This document shows positions 1 to 8,484 of a DNA stretch of 64,000 nucleotides, piece by piece. Each line of letters begins with the position of its first letter. The first letter of the stretch is position 1. A model generated the notes under the pieces. That model was given only the letters and a program-made list of their open reading frames with translations, had not been told where the DNA came from and ran no database searches. Origin of the DNA: JAIRVZ01 sp031553415 (lineage in GTDB: Bacteria; Bacteroidota; Bacteroidia; Bacteroidales; Azobacteroidaceae); assembly GCA_031553415.1 (NCBI GenBank), contig JAVBLO010000016.1:1-64000 (forward strand), read 5' to 3'. Both the position numbers and the translations under genes were made by a program.

Positions 1-1
1 T

Positions 2-64
2 GATAAAATGGGTATCGTTCAGGGGAGGTATGCCAGACTTGTTGATACAGGAGCGTTAAACTGA
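2..64 (+). CDS. possible C-terminal tail of a gene entering from the left
   Basis: An open frame runs from the window edge to a TGA at 62-64 and would encode about 20 residues ending MGIVQGRYARLVDTGALN. The family is not recognisable from so little. A second plus-strand frame is also open from the edge to a stop at about position 57, so even the frame is uncertain. Its only support is the plus-oriented terminator further downstream (235-276), which needs some plus-strand transcript to end there. Confidence 0.25.
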   Translation, partial: DKMGIVQGRYARLVDTGALN

Positions 65-234
65 TTCAAGCCCACATTAATCTATCATCATATTATGGAC
101 AAAACCTGTATGCCAATGCCTTTATCATAAGGTAGCTTTAACCGTATGGTGTCTGAAACAATCCTGGGCGCTTCTAAATGAAGCTTTGATTGCATCGGGG
201 AGAGACATTGATTGCTTCCCGGTGAGACTTTTAT

Positions 235-276
235 CGCTCCCCGGAGAAACATTTGTCTCTTCGGGGAGCGTTTTTT
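235..276 (+). terminator. Rho-independent terminator, with an upstream alternative hairpin
   Basis: A strong hairpin with arms CGCTCCCCG and CGGGGAGCG is followed by six T on the plus strand, so it terminates plus-strand transcription coming from the left edge and sits three bases beyond the secA stop. Upstream at about 196-225 is a weaker related hairpin (GGGGAG/CTTCCC), and AGAGACA near 200-206 can also pair with TGTCTCT near 254-260. More than one fold of the region 196-270 is therefore possible. The stretch 65-195 shows no gene or other feature I can support. Confidence 0.7.
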
Positions 277-278
277 AA

Positions 279-3200
279 TTATACATTCTGCCCGTGACAG
301 TTCTTATATTTTTTGCCACTTCCACACGGACATGGAGCATTCCTGTCTATTTTCTTTTCAACACGAATCGGTTCACGCTTTTGTTGTTCTCCTTGTGGAG
401 ATTGGCGTGCCTGTTGCTGGCGTGCCTGTGCATCCCCAATTTCATCTTTCTGTGTACGATACTTGCTATAATCGGTTTTCCTTTCAGGAGCAGCCTGTTG
501 TACGGCATCCTCACGAACAGGAATTTGTCCGCGCATCAGGACGGCAACAGTTTTACGGTTCATCGTATCGACCATATTCTTGAAAAGGTTGAATGATTCT
601 AATTTGTAAATCAACAACGGGTCTTTATTTTCGTAGCTGGCATTTTGTACAGAATGACGCAATTCGTCCATTTCGCGTAAATGCTCTTTCCAGGATTCAT
701 CAATCATGTGCAATAACAATGCTTTCTCAAATGCTTTTACAATTTCCTTACATTGAGAATCATAAGCTTCTTTCAGGTTGCAGGATACATTATATACCCG
801 TTTTCCATCGGTTATCGGGATTAAGATATTCTGGTATCTTTCACCTTGTGTTTCGTAAACATTTTTGATTACAGGCTGAGCAATTTGCGCCATCCTTTCA
901 GTTTTACGCTTGAAACTATCCAAAGCCTTGTCAAAAACTAATTCTGTCAATTCACCAGATTTTACAGAACGGAAATTATCCGCGCTTACCGGAGCTTCCA
1001 TAGCCATCGTCTTGAAAAGCTCGAATTTCAAACCTTCATAATCGTTCGAATCAGAAAATTGTTCTGCAACAGCAGCTGATGTATCATAAATCATATTCAA
1101 TACATCCATACCGATACGTTCACCCATTAAAGCGTGACGGCGGCGGGTATATACAACTTCACGCTGTGCATTCATCACATCGTCATATTCAAGCAAACGT
1201 TTACGGATACCAAAGTTGTTTTCTTCAACCTTTTTCTGTGCACGTTCTACCGACTTATTCAACATTTTGTGTTCCAACACTTCTCCTTCTTTGAAACCTA
1301 AACGGTCCATCATTCCGGCGAGACGTTCGGATGCAAACAAACGCATCAGGTTATCTTCCAGAGAAACGTAGAATACAGAAGAACCCGGGTCTCCCTGACG
1401 ACCGGCGCGTCCGCGTAACTGGCGGTCTACCCGGCGGGAGTCATGACGTTCCGTACCTACGATAGCCAAACCTCCTGCCGCTTTCACTTCCGCCGAAAGT
1501 TTGATGTCGGTACCACGACCAGCCATATTGGTTGCAATTGTCACCGTTCCTGATTGTCCGGCCTGCGCTACAATTTCAGCTTCTTTCTGGTGCAATTTGG
1601 CATTCAACACATTGTGCCTGATTTTACGCATGGTAAGCATACGGCTCAACAACTCGGAAATTTCAACAGAAGTTGTTCCCACCAACACTGGTCGTCCAGC
1701 TTCAACCAAACTTTCTATTTCTTCAATAACGGCAGCATATTTTTCGCGGTTTGTGCGGTAAATACGGTCATTCATATCTATACGTGAAATTGGCCTATTG
1801 GTTGGAATAACGACCACATCTAACTTATAAATATCCCAGAATTCACCGGCTTCTGTTTCGGCAGTACCCGTCATACCAGATAATTTATGGTACATACGGA
1901 AATAGTTTTGCAAGGTAATTGTTGCAAAAGTTTGGGTTGCATCTTCTACTTTCACCCGTTCTTTTGCTTCGATTGCCTGGTGCAAGCCGTCGGAATAACG
2001 ACGACCTTCCATAATACGGCCGGTTTGTTCATCAACGATTTTTACTTTTCCATCGATAACCACATATTCATCATCTTTTTCGAACAAGCAATATGCTTTC
2101 AATAATTGGTTAATCGTATGTACACGCTCCGATTTAACCGCATAGTTTTGCATCAACTCATCTTTTTTGGCCTGTTTTTCTTCATCGGTTAAACCTTGAT
2201 TTTCAAGGTCTGAAATCTGGGCGCCAATGTCAGGCAATACAAAGAACAGCGGGTCGTCAGAATTACCTGTCAAAAGGTCGATACCCTTGTCAGTCAATTC
2301 GATAGAATTATTTTTTTCATCAATAACAAAATACAAGGGATCGGTAATGATATGCATTTCCTTGTTTTGTTGTTGCATGTAAAACTCTTCGGTTTTCAGC
2401 ATAGCCGATTTTACTCCCGGTTCACTCAGGAATTTAATCAAAGGCTTATTCTTGGGCATACCTTTATAAGAACGGAAAAGCAAACGGGCTCCTTCTTCCT
2501 GTTCTTTCTGGTCGTCTGATGCCATTTTTGTTTTGGCTTCGGCCAACAGTTTGGTAGTAAAATTCTTTTGAACACCAACTACCTGTTCCACTTTGGAGCG
2601 GAATTCTTCAAATAACTGATCATCACCTTTGGGAACCGGACCGGAAATAATCAAGGGCGTACGGGCATCATCGACCAATACGGAGTCGACCTCATCGACA
2701 ATCGCATAATTGTGTTTGCGTTGCACCAAATCTTTCGAGCTGATGGCCATGTTGTCACGCAGGTAGTCGAAACCAAACTCATTGTTTGTTCCGAAAGTAA
2801 TGTCTGCTTCATACGCTTTGCGGCGGGCATCGGAGTTGGGTTGGTGTTTATCTATACAATCGACCGAAAGTCCGTGGAACATATACAATGGCCCCATCCA
2901 TTCGGAGTCACGTTTTGACAGGTAATCGTTTACGGTTACAACATGTACTCCATTGCGGGTCAAAGCATTCAGGAAAACGGGTAAAGTTGCAACCAACGTT
3001 TTACCTTCCCCTGTGGCCATTTCTGCAATTTTACCTTTGTGAAGAACCACACCTCCGAAAAGCTGTACATCGTAGTGTACCATGTCCCAGGTGATTTCGT
3101 TTCCACCGGCAACCCAATGGTTCTGATAGATGGCTTTATCACCTTCAATCCGCACAAAATCATGTGCAGCAGATAAATTACGGTCGAAGTCATTAGCCGT

Positions 3201-3587
3201 TACCACGACTTCTTCATTTTCAGTAAAACGCTTTGCCGTTTCTTTCACAATGGAGAAAACATCCGGCAATACTTCTTCCAGCTGTTTTTCAAATTTTTCC
3301 GTAATTTCTTTTTCTATTCCATCAATTTCAGACCAGGCCTTTTCTCTGTCTTCCAGTTCAAGCTCTTCTATATTTTGACGCAATTCGGCAATTTTCGCTT
3401 TTTCAGGGGCAACCACATCCTGCAATTTTTGCTTTATTTCGTCTGTCTTAGTCCGGAGTTCATCATTACTCAAACTCTGAATAGCAGGATATGCTTCCTT
3501 TATTTTTTGGACATAAGGGTCTATTTCTTTTAAGTCGCGTTGGGCTTTATTCCCAAATAGTTTTGATAAAAAATCGTTAAATCCCAT
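279..3587 (-). CDS. secA: SecA, preprotein translocase motor ATPase
   Basis: SecA drives protein export through SecYEG using ATP. The 1102-residue product has the helicase-like nucleotide-binding fold with Walker A MATGEGKT at 190-197 and the DEVD Walker B box at 298-301, then the preprotein cross-linking and second helicase domains (GRAGRQGDPGSS region), and ends in the zinc-binding tail CPCGSGKKYKNCH that contacts SecB and lipid. It is longer than E. coli SecA (901 residues), as is usual in Bacteroidota, whose SecA carries an N-terminal extension and internal insertions; both are visible here (charged helix about 50-105). It lies downstream of the phosphatase-fold gene on the same strand, separated by a palindromic repeat. 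The ATG at 3587 gives the usual MGFNDFLSKLFG start. Confidence 0.98.
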   Translation of the reverse strand: MGFNDFLSKLFGNKAQRDLKEIDPYVQKIKEAYPAIQSLSNDELRTKTDEIKQKLQDVVAPEKAKIAELRQNIEELELEDREKAWSEIDGIEKEITEKFEKQLEEVLPDVFSIVKETAKRFTENEEVVVTANDFDRNLSAAHDFVRIEGDKAIYQNHWVAGGNEITWDMVHYDVQLFGGVVLHKGKIAEMATGEGKTLVATLPVFLNALTRNGVHVVTVNDYLSKRDSEWMGPLYMFHGLSVDCIDKHQPNSDARRKAYEADITFGTNNEFGFDYLRDNMAISSKDLVQRKHNYAIVDEVDSVLVDDARTPLIISGPVPKGDDQLFEEFRSKVEQVVGVQKNFTTKLLAEAKTKMASDDQKEQEEGARLLFRSYKGMPKNKPLIKFLSEPGVKSAMLKTEEFYMQQQNKEMHIITDPLYFVIDEKNNSIELTDKGIDLLTGNSDDPLFFVLPDIGAQISDLENQGLTDEEKQAKKDELMQNYAVKSERVHTINQLLKAYCLFEKDDEYVVIDGKVKIVDEQTGRIMEGRRYSDGLHQAIEAKERVKVEDATQTFATITLQNYFRMYHKLSGMTGTAETEAGEFWDIYKLDVVVIPTNRPISRIDMNDRIYRTNREKYAAVIEEIESLVEAGRPVLVGTTSVEISELLSRMLTMRKIRHNVLNAKLHQKEAEIVAQAGQSGTVTIATNMAGRGTDIKLSAEVKAAGGLAIVGTERHDSRRVDRQLRGRAGRQGDPGSSVFYVSLEDNLMRLFASERLAGMMDRLGFKEGEVLEHKMLNKSVERAQKKVEENNFGIRKRLLEYDDVMNAQREVVYTRRRHALMGERIGMDVLNMIYDTSAAVAEQFSDSNDYEGLKFELFKTMAMEAPVSADNFRSVKSGELTELVFDKALDSFKRKTERMAQIAQPVIKNVYETQGERYQNILIPITDGKRVYNVSCNLKEAYDSQCKEIVKAFEKALLLHMIDESWKEHLREMDELRHSVQNASYENKDPLLIYKLESFNLFKNMVDTMNRKTVAVLMRGQIPVREDAVQQAAPERKTDYSKYRTQKDEIGDAQARQQQARQSPQGEQQKREPIRVEKKIDRNAPCPCGSGKKYKNCHGQNV

Positions 3588-3605
3588 TTTTGTATATTGT
3601 TTGTT

Positions 3606-3732
3606 TTAACCCCTAAATCCCCTAAAGAGGACTTTCCGGAGCATCATTGTTAGCTATAATTTTATAATTTATTTTTACAACACTTGAGTATTTTACTCTC
3701 CAAAGTCCCCTTTAGGGGATTTAGGGGTTAAA
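3606..3732. repeat. palindromic dispersed repeat, copy 1 (CCCCTAAATCCCCT family)
   Basis: Two inverted arms of about 33 bp (left 3606-3640, right 3698-3732), each containing CCCCTAAATCCCCTAAAG, flank an AT-rich centre of about 57 bp. The arms differ at a few positions. A near-identical element with perfect 29-bp arms occurs at 30127-30230. The right arm runs into the neighbouring gene and supplies its last codons and stop (AAC CCC TAA on the minus strand). It separates secA from the gene upstream of it, so the transcript would contain a long hairpin. Confidence 0.85.
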
Positions 3733-5295
3733 TTCCTGTAACGGCATTTCCTTGCAACCATTGGGCGGCCTTATGCGCAATACATGTGTAATTGTAGGCG
3801 CAACTTCTGTAGCTTTAACGGTCCGGTAAATCTTTTGAGGTTGAACATGATGCCCAAAGAAGATAAGGGGAGAAACTACTACATCGTTCCGCAAATATTT
3901 AGATTGAGCAGGATTTTTCTCATCAACAATTATCCTGCCGGGCTGTAATTCAAGGAATAAATCTCCACTGATGCCACGGTACATGCCCTTCCTGAAAGAA
4001 GCATTGCCTTCTTCCTTGCCCTCAAACAACATCTCTGTTGATGTTGTCACATTTTGAACTCCTGAAAACTGTGCTATGAATTCTGCTGATTTGCGTTGTA
4101 TTTCAGGATATGCAATCTTTTTTTGTTCAATCAGTTTACGGTTTAAGTAAATTTGATTGTTGTAATATCCATCTACCCAGTTTCCCTGGCCATATATGGT
4201 CATCAAATACATATTCAATAATGCAGTGCAACGATTCGGATAAAATTCCCCTACAGTTTTAAAAGATTCCGAAGGCACTTCACTTGAATCAAAATATCCT
4301 GTGGAAGTAACAACAATCAAAGTGTTTTTAATGCCGGCATACTTTTCAACCAAATCCAGCAGCCGTTCAATTTCCTTATCTAAGCGAAGGTATATGTCCT
4401 GTATTTCCGGGCTATATGGATTGTTTGCCGTTTCAACAAAATTTCCCGCATAATATGTAATGGATAACATATTAGGATTGATACGTTTTCCCAAATCAGC
4501 ATATTCCAAAAACCTGGCAGCCAGATTTGTAACCTCGGTATTTACTGCCGGGGAAGTTTTTATTTTCAGGTAACAATCTTTTTCTCCTTTATAAATGTAA
4601 TGTTTAAAAGAATTTGTCGATTGGTTATAGGGGAAAGCAGTGTAAGAAGAACGGGCAGGTTCCCATGAGTAAGTATCAGGATTTTTTCCAATTACTTCAT
4701 TCGAGTTATATCTTTCCACATACCAGGGAACATCTTTGTAATAGGTTGTTGTGGCAAAACGGCCTTTGTAATCTTCTAACCAAAAAGCGGCATTGGCATA
4801 ACGGCCGGCAGAAAGAAGGGCTTCCACTGCATTCGGCGCTATGGCAAAAACATCACTTTTTCCATCGGAAGCCAATTTCAACTCGTCACCGACAGTAGAA
4901 CACATCAATGAAAGAGGAGAAAAATTTTCAGTAGTATAATTTCCAAGGAAATCCTTGTCATACAATATAGAAACTTCCCGCTGAGATTCAAAATCAAATT
5001 TCTTTTCGGCCACAATCCCATGATAACAAGGATTAGTTCCTGTAAAGATGGTAGCAACTGCCGATGCCCTGTTCACATTAGGGAATTCAAACTGCATCTG
5101 GCGGTAAACCAAGCCCTCATTCATCAAACGCTTGAAACCGCGTTCTCCAAACGAATAGCTGCAATATTGCAGATAATCGCCTCTAAGTTTATCTATAGTA
5201 ATATTAATAACCAATTTAGGTATATCACCGGCTTGTTCTGCCCGAACACCGGCAATAGCTAAAATAGCGATTAATGATGTAATAACTCTATTCAT
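3721..5295 (-). CDS. alkaline phosphatase superfamily protein, probably inactive
   Basis: The 524-residue exported protein (signal peptide 1-19, MNRVITSLIAILAIAGVRA) has the type I phosphodiesterase/nucleotide pyrophosphatase fold. The N-terminal metal Asp (TIDKLRGD, D35), the nucleophile segment NVNRASAVATIFTG (Ser/Thr region near 78) and the typical YHGI follow in order. By eye the later metal ligands are gone: the usual D..GH segment reads YYAGNFVET, the usual T-DHG reads TSTGYFDSS, and the final His segment has none. I infer a non-catalytic member. The start was placed at 5295, not the upstream in-frame ATG at 5331, because it begins the signal peptide and overlaps the stop of the DUF4105 gene as ATGA, implying translational coupling. 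Its stop codon lies inside the palindromic repeat. Confidence 0.8.
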   Translation of the reverse strand: MNRVITSLIAILAIAGVRAEQAGDIPKLVINITIDKLRGDYLQYCSYSFGERGFKRLMNEGLVYRQMQFEFPNVNRASAVATIFTGTNPCYHGIVAEKKFDFESQREVSILYDKDFLGNYTTENFSPLSLMCSTVGDELKLASDGKSDVFAIAPNAVEALLSAGRYANAAFWLEDYKGRFATTTYYKDVPWYVERYNSNEVIGKNPDTYSWEPARSSYTAFPYNQSTNSFKHYIYKGEKDCYLKIKTSPAVNTEVTNLAARFLEYADLGKRINPNMLSITYYAGNFVETANNPYSPEIQDIYLRLDKEIERLLDLVEKYAGIKNTLIVVTSTGYFDSSEVPSESFKTVGEFYPNRCTALLNMYLMTIYGQGNWVDGYYNNQIYLNRKLIEQKKIAYPEIQRKSAEFIAQFSGVQNVTTSTEMLFEGKEEGNASFRKGMYRGISGDLFLELQPGRIIVDEKNPAQSKYLRNDVVVSPLIFFGHHVQPQKIYRTVKATEVAPTITHVLRIRPPNGCKEMPLQEFNP

Positions 5296-6449
5296 AATTT
5301 TAAGTAGCGTCCCAAACCTACCCATAAACACAAAACGAATGGCAGGTTTGCAAGATTGATTTCCTGCAACATAAACGGCCAGGCAATCAAAAGCACCGAC
5401 AAAAGTACAAAATTAATCCAATGATACCACGTTATGAAACGATAAGTTTTTGGCAGCAAATAACCAACCATTGCTATAAAATACAACGGATGGAAGAAAA
5501 ACACATTGCTGTTGGGAAATGTACATGGATGAATGGAAAAGAATGCCACAAACCAGATGATGCATCCGATTACCCCGGCAGTAAAGAAAAGCAAGGCAAA
5601 AAACAAGCGGAATCTCCGCTTATTAACCAACCCACAAACGCCTAATACTAATGTTATTACAAGCAAGATTATGCCTGTTTTCATCGGGCTGAACCACGAA
5701 ACGTCCCTGCTGTTTTCAGCATCAAACGATTGCAGGATAACTTCAGAAGATAATACAATCGAGCGTTGTCCTAAACTATCCGTAACATAAGCAGTTTCCA
5801 ACCCATCCATCAGTTTTTCGGGCAAAAACATTTCCTGCCTGAAACTGATAAGGCTATCGGCTCCGCTTCCTATCAGCAAATCGATACCAAAAGTCATCCA
5901 TGGATAAGGATTTGTACATCCATGAATTAACGTCCTGAAAGTAGTCGAATCCTTTTTCTCTTCATAAATTAAATTCCCGCCTGCAAATTTTTCAATAATA
6001 TCTCTCGCACGTGTCGTACAATTATCAAACAAAAAATTATACCTGTACCCCCTGTTTTCCGGTTGAAGATTCACAAAAAGCATTCCCATCATTTTTTCTT
6101 TTTCTGCCGGGGGAATATTCAACATTTGCTCTATAATTGTAGAATTTCCTTTCTGATAGGAGAATAAAAACAAATCAAAGTCGTATGCATCCAAATAATA
6201 ATCTGTTTCTCCTTTGATAAAATGGTACAGGAAGTTAGGTGCATTTGAATTGAATGTACCATAGTTAAATACGACATCAAATTTTGAGGAAATATCGGAA
6301 ACGCGCAACGCAGTATGCCCGTAAATAGTATAAACTTCGTTAGGTCTGGGCAATACAGTTAAGAGGCTGATCCGGATGCTATCCCCTGAAAAACCGAATG
6401 TATTAGTGATAAAAAAAAATGAAAAAAAAACTATGATAAAGTTCTTCAT
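5292..6449 (-). CDS. DUF4105 membrane protein, Lnb-like lipoprotein N-acyltransferase candidate
   Basis: The 385-residue protein has a signal peptide (1-19), a periplasmic DUF4105 domain to about residue 250, then about five transmembrane helices to the C-terminus. DUF4105 is the domain described in Bacteroides as the periplasmic part of Lnb, the enzyme that adds the third acyl chain to lipoproteins. The expected His and Cys are both present: YGHTALRV (H45) and FDNCTTRARD (C144), consistent with a thioester acyl-enzyme. That this copy has the Lnb activity is inference; Bacteroidota genomes often have more than one DUF4105 protein. It is the first gene of a minus-strand unit with the phosphatase-fold gene (ATGA overlap) and has its own -7 box at 6475-6482. 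Confidence 0.8.
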   Translation of the reverse strand: MKNFIIVFFSFFFITNTFGFSGDSIRISLLTVLPRPNEVYTIYGHTALRVSDISSKFDVVFNYGTFNSNAPNFLYHFIKGETDYYLDAYDFDLFLFSYQKGNSTIIEQMLNIPPAEKEKMMGMLFVNLQPENRGYRYNFLFDNCTTRARDIIEKFAGGNLIYEEKKDSTTFRTLIHGCTNPYPWMTFGIDLLIGSGADSLISFRQEMFLPEKLMDGLETAYVTDSLGQRSIVLSSEVILQSFDAENSRDVSWFSPMKTGIILLVITLVLGVCGLVNKRRFRLFFALLFFTAGVIGCIIWFVAFFSIHPCTFPNSNVFFFHPLYFIAMVGYLLPKTYRFITWYHWINFVLLSVLLIAWPFMLQEINLANLPFVLCLWVGLGRYLKL

Positions 6450-6474
6450 GAATTTATTGCCTGAAAAATGATGC

Positions 6475-6504
6475 CAAAAGTACAGAAATATTTTCGTATA
6501 TTTG
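6475..6504. promoter_or_regulatory. divergent Bacteroidota promoters
   Basis: Two -7 boxes of the form TAnnTTTG face away from each other: TACTTTTG on the minus strand (6475-6482), about 26 bp before the DUF4105 start, and TATATTTG on the plus strand (6497-6504), about 53 bp before the nitroreductase-like gene. They are only 14 bp apart, so the two promoters probably compete or are co-regulated. Confidence 0.6.
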
Positions 6505-6557
6505 CAAGTATGTAGTTAAGTAAACAAAGCATATCAATAACAAGTAAACAAAACATT

Positions 6558-7154
6558 ATGAAACGAACTATTTTATTATTAGGTTTGACAATTTTGTCAT
6601 TTTCACTTTTCGCACAAGACATCAAGTTACCCACTCCCCAAAAAACAGGTGGAAAACCTTTAATGGAAACTTTGAACTTACGGCAAACTACCCGTGAATT
6701 CTCAAGTAAAGAATTAAGCCAGCAAACATTATCGAACCTTCTCTGGGCGGCTTACGGCTTCAATCGTGCTGATAAAAGAGTGGTTCCTTCTGCCAACAAC
6801 AAGCAGGAATTTGATGTTTATATCATCCTGGAGAAAGGAATATACCTTTATGACGCCAAAGCGAATCAATTGATTTTCAAACAAAAAGGAGACTATCGTA
6901 AAAGCGCCGGAAAACAGGATTTTGTGGCAGTCGCCCCTGTAAATCTTATTTATGTTGCTAATTTAGAAAAGTCAGGACGTGAAATGGCTTATGCCGATTG
7001 CGGTTTTATTGCCCAAAACGTATACCTTTTCTGTGCTTCCGAAAAACTTGGGACTGTTGTCAGGGGCTACTTTGACAAAGACGAATTACATAAATTATTA
7101 AATCTATCCGATAAAAAAGAAGTTATTTTAACACAAACTGTTGGATATAAATAG
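6558..7154 (+). CDS. exported nitroreductase/SagB-type protein
   Basis: The 198-residue product starts with a signal peptide (cleavage after SLFA, about residue 19) followed by a nitroreductase fold. The N-terminal block LNLRQTTREFSSKELSQQ matches the FMN phosphate-binding R-x-S/T-R-x-F/Y motif of the family, LLWAAYGFNR follows, and YADCGFIAQNVYLFCASEKLG is the family's second conserved helix. Such proteins use FMN to oxidise or reduce small molecules; the substrate cannot be read. The export signal is characteristic of a Bacteroidota subgroup annotated SagB/ThcOx. It is a single-gene unit divergent from the DUF4105 gene. Confidence 0.85.
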   Translation: MKRTILLLGLTILSFSLFAQDIKLPTPQKTGGKPLMETLNLRQTTREFSSKELSQQTLSNLLWAAYGFNRADKRVVPSANNKQEFDVYIILEKGIYLYDAKANQLIFKQKGDYRKSAGKQDFVAVAPVNLIYVANLEKSGREMAYADCGFIAQNVYLFCASEKLGTVVRGYFDKDELHKLLNLSDKKEVILTQTVGYK

Positions 7155-7161
7155 TTTTTTG

Positions 7162-7301
7162 TATTTTTGCACACATTACACATCATTACAATATAGGTTT
7201 ATGTATGTGATGGAACCCAACATCCATTAAAAACAGTCGGGGGAGAAACTGAAAATCCATAAGAGTAGGGTATTGTTTCAATTTTAATTTTTTTTATTGT
7301 T
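7162..7301 (+). promoter_or_regulatory. promoter and structured leader of the DUF805 gene
   Basis: TATTTTTG at 7162-7169 is a perfect -7 box with a TTG about 18 bp upstream. It implies a leader of about 125 nt before the ATG at 7302. The leader contains a short hairpin (ATGGA/TCCAT), a second small hairpin (CAGT/ACTG around a GGGGGAG loop) and an eight-codon ORF (MYVMEPNI...). I do not recognise a known riboswitch in it. Confidence 0.45.
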
Positions 7302-7628
7302 ATGAATTGGTATCTAAAGGTTGTGACAAATTATTTGGGATTTACTGGTAGAGCCAGAAGAAAAGAATTCTGGATGTTTTACCTCATTAATATGATCATC
7401 TGTGTTATATTGATGTTTATCCCTAAGGTAGGACAAACCATTCAAGGTCTTTATTCGCTTGCAGTATTACTTCCCAATATTGCTGTTGCAATCAGAAGAA
7501 TGCATGATGTTGGAAAAAGCGGATGGTATTGTTTAATTCCTATTTACAATATTATTTTAGCTGCAACAGATGGTGAAAAAGGTTCTAATCAATACGGAGA
7601 AGATCCTAAAGCTGGTGAAGTTGCTTAA
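7302..7628 (+). CDS. DUF805 inner-membrane protein
   Basis: The 108-residue product is a DUF805 protein: N-terminal amphipathic segment with the conserved GFTGRARRKEFWMFYL, a first transmembrane helix (MIICVILMFIPK), then a second (LYSLAVLLPNIAVAIRRMHDVGKSGWY) carrying the hallmark RRMHDVGKSGWY, and a hydrophobic third segment before a hydrophilic tail. Function is unknown; members are common bacterial membrane proteins. It stands alone between its own promoter and a good terminator. Confidence 0.9.
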   Translation: MNWYLKVVTNYLGFTGRARRKEFWMFYLINMIICVILMFIPKVGQTIQGLYSLAVLLPNIAVAIRRMHDVGKSGWYCLIPIYNIILAATDGEKGSNQYGEDPKAGEVA

Positions 7629-7651
7629 TTAAGACAACATTAAGTTATTGT

Positions 7652-7687
7652 AAAAATGGCTTCCTTTTTAGAGGAAGCCATTTTTTT
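7652..7687 (+). terminator. Rho-independent terminator after DUF805 gene
   Basis: The perfect stem AAAAATGGCTTCC / GGAAGCCATTTTT with an eight-base loop runs into a T tract, 23 bp after the DUF805 stop. Confidence 0.9.
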
Positions 7688-7720
7688 ATCCAACTCTTTC
7701 CACTTACTTCAAAATCTAAA

Positions 7721-7930
7721 TCACTCTACTCTCGTCACCTCAACTTTCAAACTATTCAACTTTTTAGTAGAAAAAATTTTGTTTTCTTCCTTAGCGATAC
7801 GTGAAATATTTCTCACAATATTTATCCTCTCCGACAAGTCAGCGTGAATAAATTCACCAACTTCCATGTTTCTTAATGTTTCTGTCCATGAAACTCTTTT
7901 TACGATTTTTCCCTTTTTATTGGCACACAT
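7721..7930 (-). CDS. small hypothetical protein next to an XRE regulator
   Basis: The ORF encodes 69 basic residues with no signal peptide or membrane segment. The middle reads TLRNMEVGEFIHADLSERINIVRNISRIAKEE, a pattern (Leu-Arg-x-x-x-x-Gly-Glu ... Arg-x-x-x-Ser-Arg-x-x-x-Glu) seen in short Bacteroidota proteins carried by phages and mobile elements that probably bind DNA. It is divergent from the XRE regulator at 8061 and shares with it a 130-bp region holding an inverted repeat and a perfect minus-strand -7 box (7974-7981) at the right distance. The pairing suggests a small regulatory circuit; the role is unknown. Confidence 0.6.
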   Translation of the reverse strand: MCANKKGKIVKRVSWTETLRNMEVGEFIHADLSERINIVRNISRIAKEENKIFSTKKLNSLKVEVTRVE

Positions 7931-7945
7931 TTTGATTTAAATTTA

Positions 7946-7982
7946 ATACATTTGTCCTATACATTTTGAATTACAAATGTAT
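7946..7982. promoter_or_regulatory. operator-like inverted repeat over divergent promoters
   Basis: ATACATTTGT (7946-7955) and its exact reverse complement ACAAATGTAT (7973-7982) are separated by 17 bp. Each arm also contains a TACATTTG -7 box, one per strand. A third partial copy, ACATTTGTAG, is at 8004-8013, nearer the XRE gene. The arrangement suits binding by the XRE regulator with repression of both genes; the binding itself is inference. Confidence 0.55.
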
Positions 7983-8060
7983 ACTTAATTTATTAATTAA
8001 AAAACATTTGTAGCTTAAAATTATTAGCATTTTAATATTTTTTTACTTATTTAAAAAATT

Positions 8061-8471
8061 ATGTTTAAAGACAGGTTGACTAGAGCGATTGAGGAGAAAG
8101 GTATTAGTAAATACCAAATAGCAAAAGAAACAAGAATTACAGAGGCAACTTTATCTAACTATTGCAACGGAAAAGGAAAACCAAGTCCATCTATTGTTAT
8201 GCAGTTGGCGACTTTCCTTGATGTTGATTTTGACTGGCTCCTTAACGGCACCGGAGATGATGAGAATAAGAAATTAATTTTTTCGGATCCCGCTGCTAAA
8301 TATCTTATTTTAGGAAAGAAAAAATTTCCGGAAAAGAGTACGACTGCTGTTATTACTCATTTAGAGAAACAACTTAACGAAAAAGACAGGCTTATTGACA
8401 GATTAACATCTATTATTGAAGACAAAATGGATGTTATTATCGGTGAATTGAAACCCAGAAATCTTAAATAA
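8061..8471 (+). CDS. XRE-family transcriptional regulator
   Basis: The 136-residue product has an N-terminal helix-turn-helix of the Cro/CI (XRE) family at about residues 5-60 (KYQIAKETRITEATLSNYCN, then SPSIVMQLATFLDVDFDWLL), typical of prophage and element repressors. The C-terminal third (about 95-130) is a predicted coiled coil (HLEKQLNEKDRLIDRLTSII), probably for dimerisation. It is divergent from a small basic protein and shares an inverted-repeat operator with it. No other phage or element genes flank the pair. Confidence 0.85.
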   Translation: MFKDRLTRAIEEKGISKYQIAKETRITEATLSNYCNGKGKPSPSIVMQLATFLDVDFDWLLNGTGDDENKKLIFSDPAAKYLILGKKKFPEKSTTAVITHLEKQLNEKDRLIDRLTSIIEDKMDVIIGELKPRNLK

Positions 8472-8484
8472 AAGTTGATTCTAA

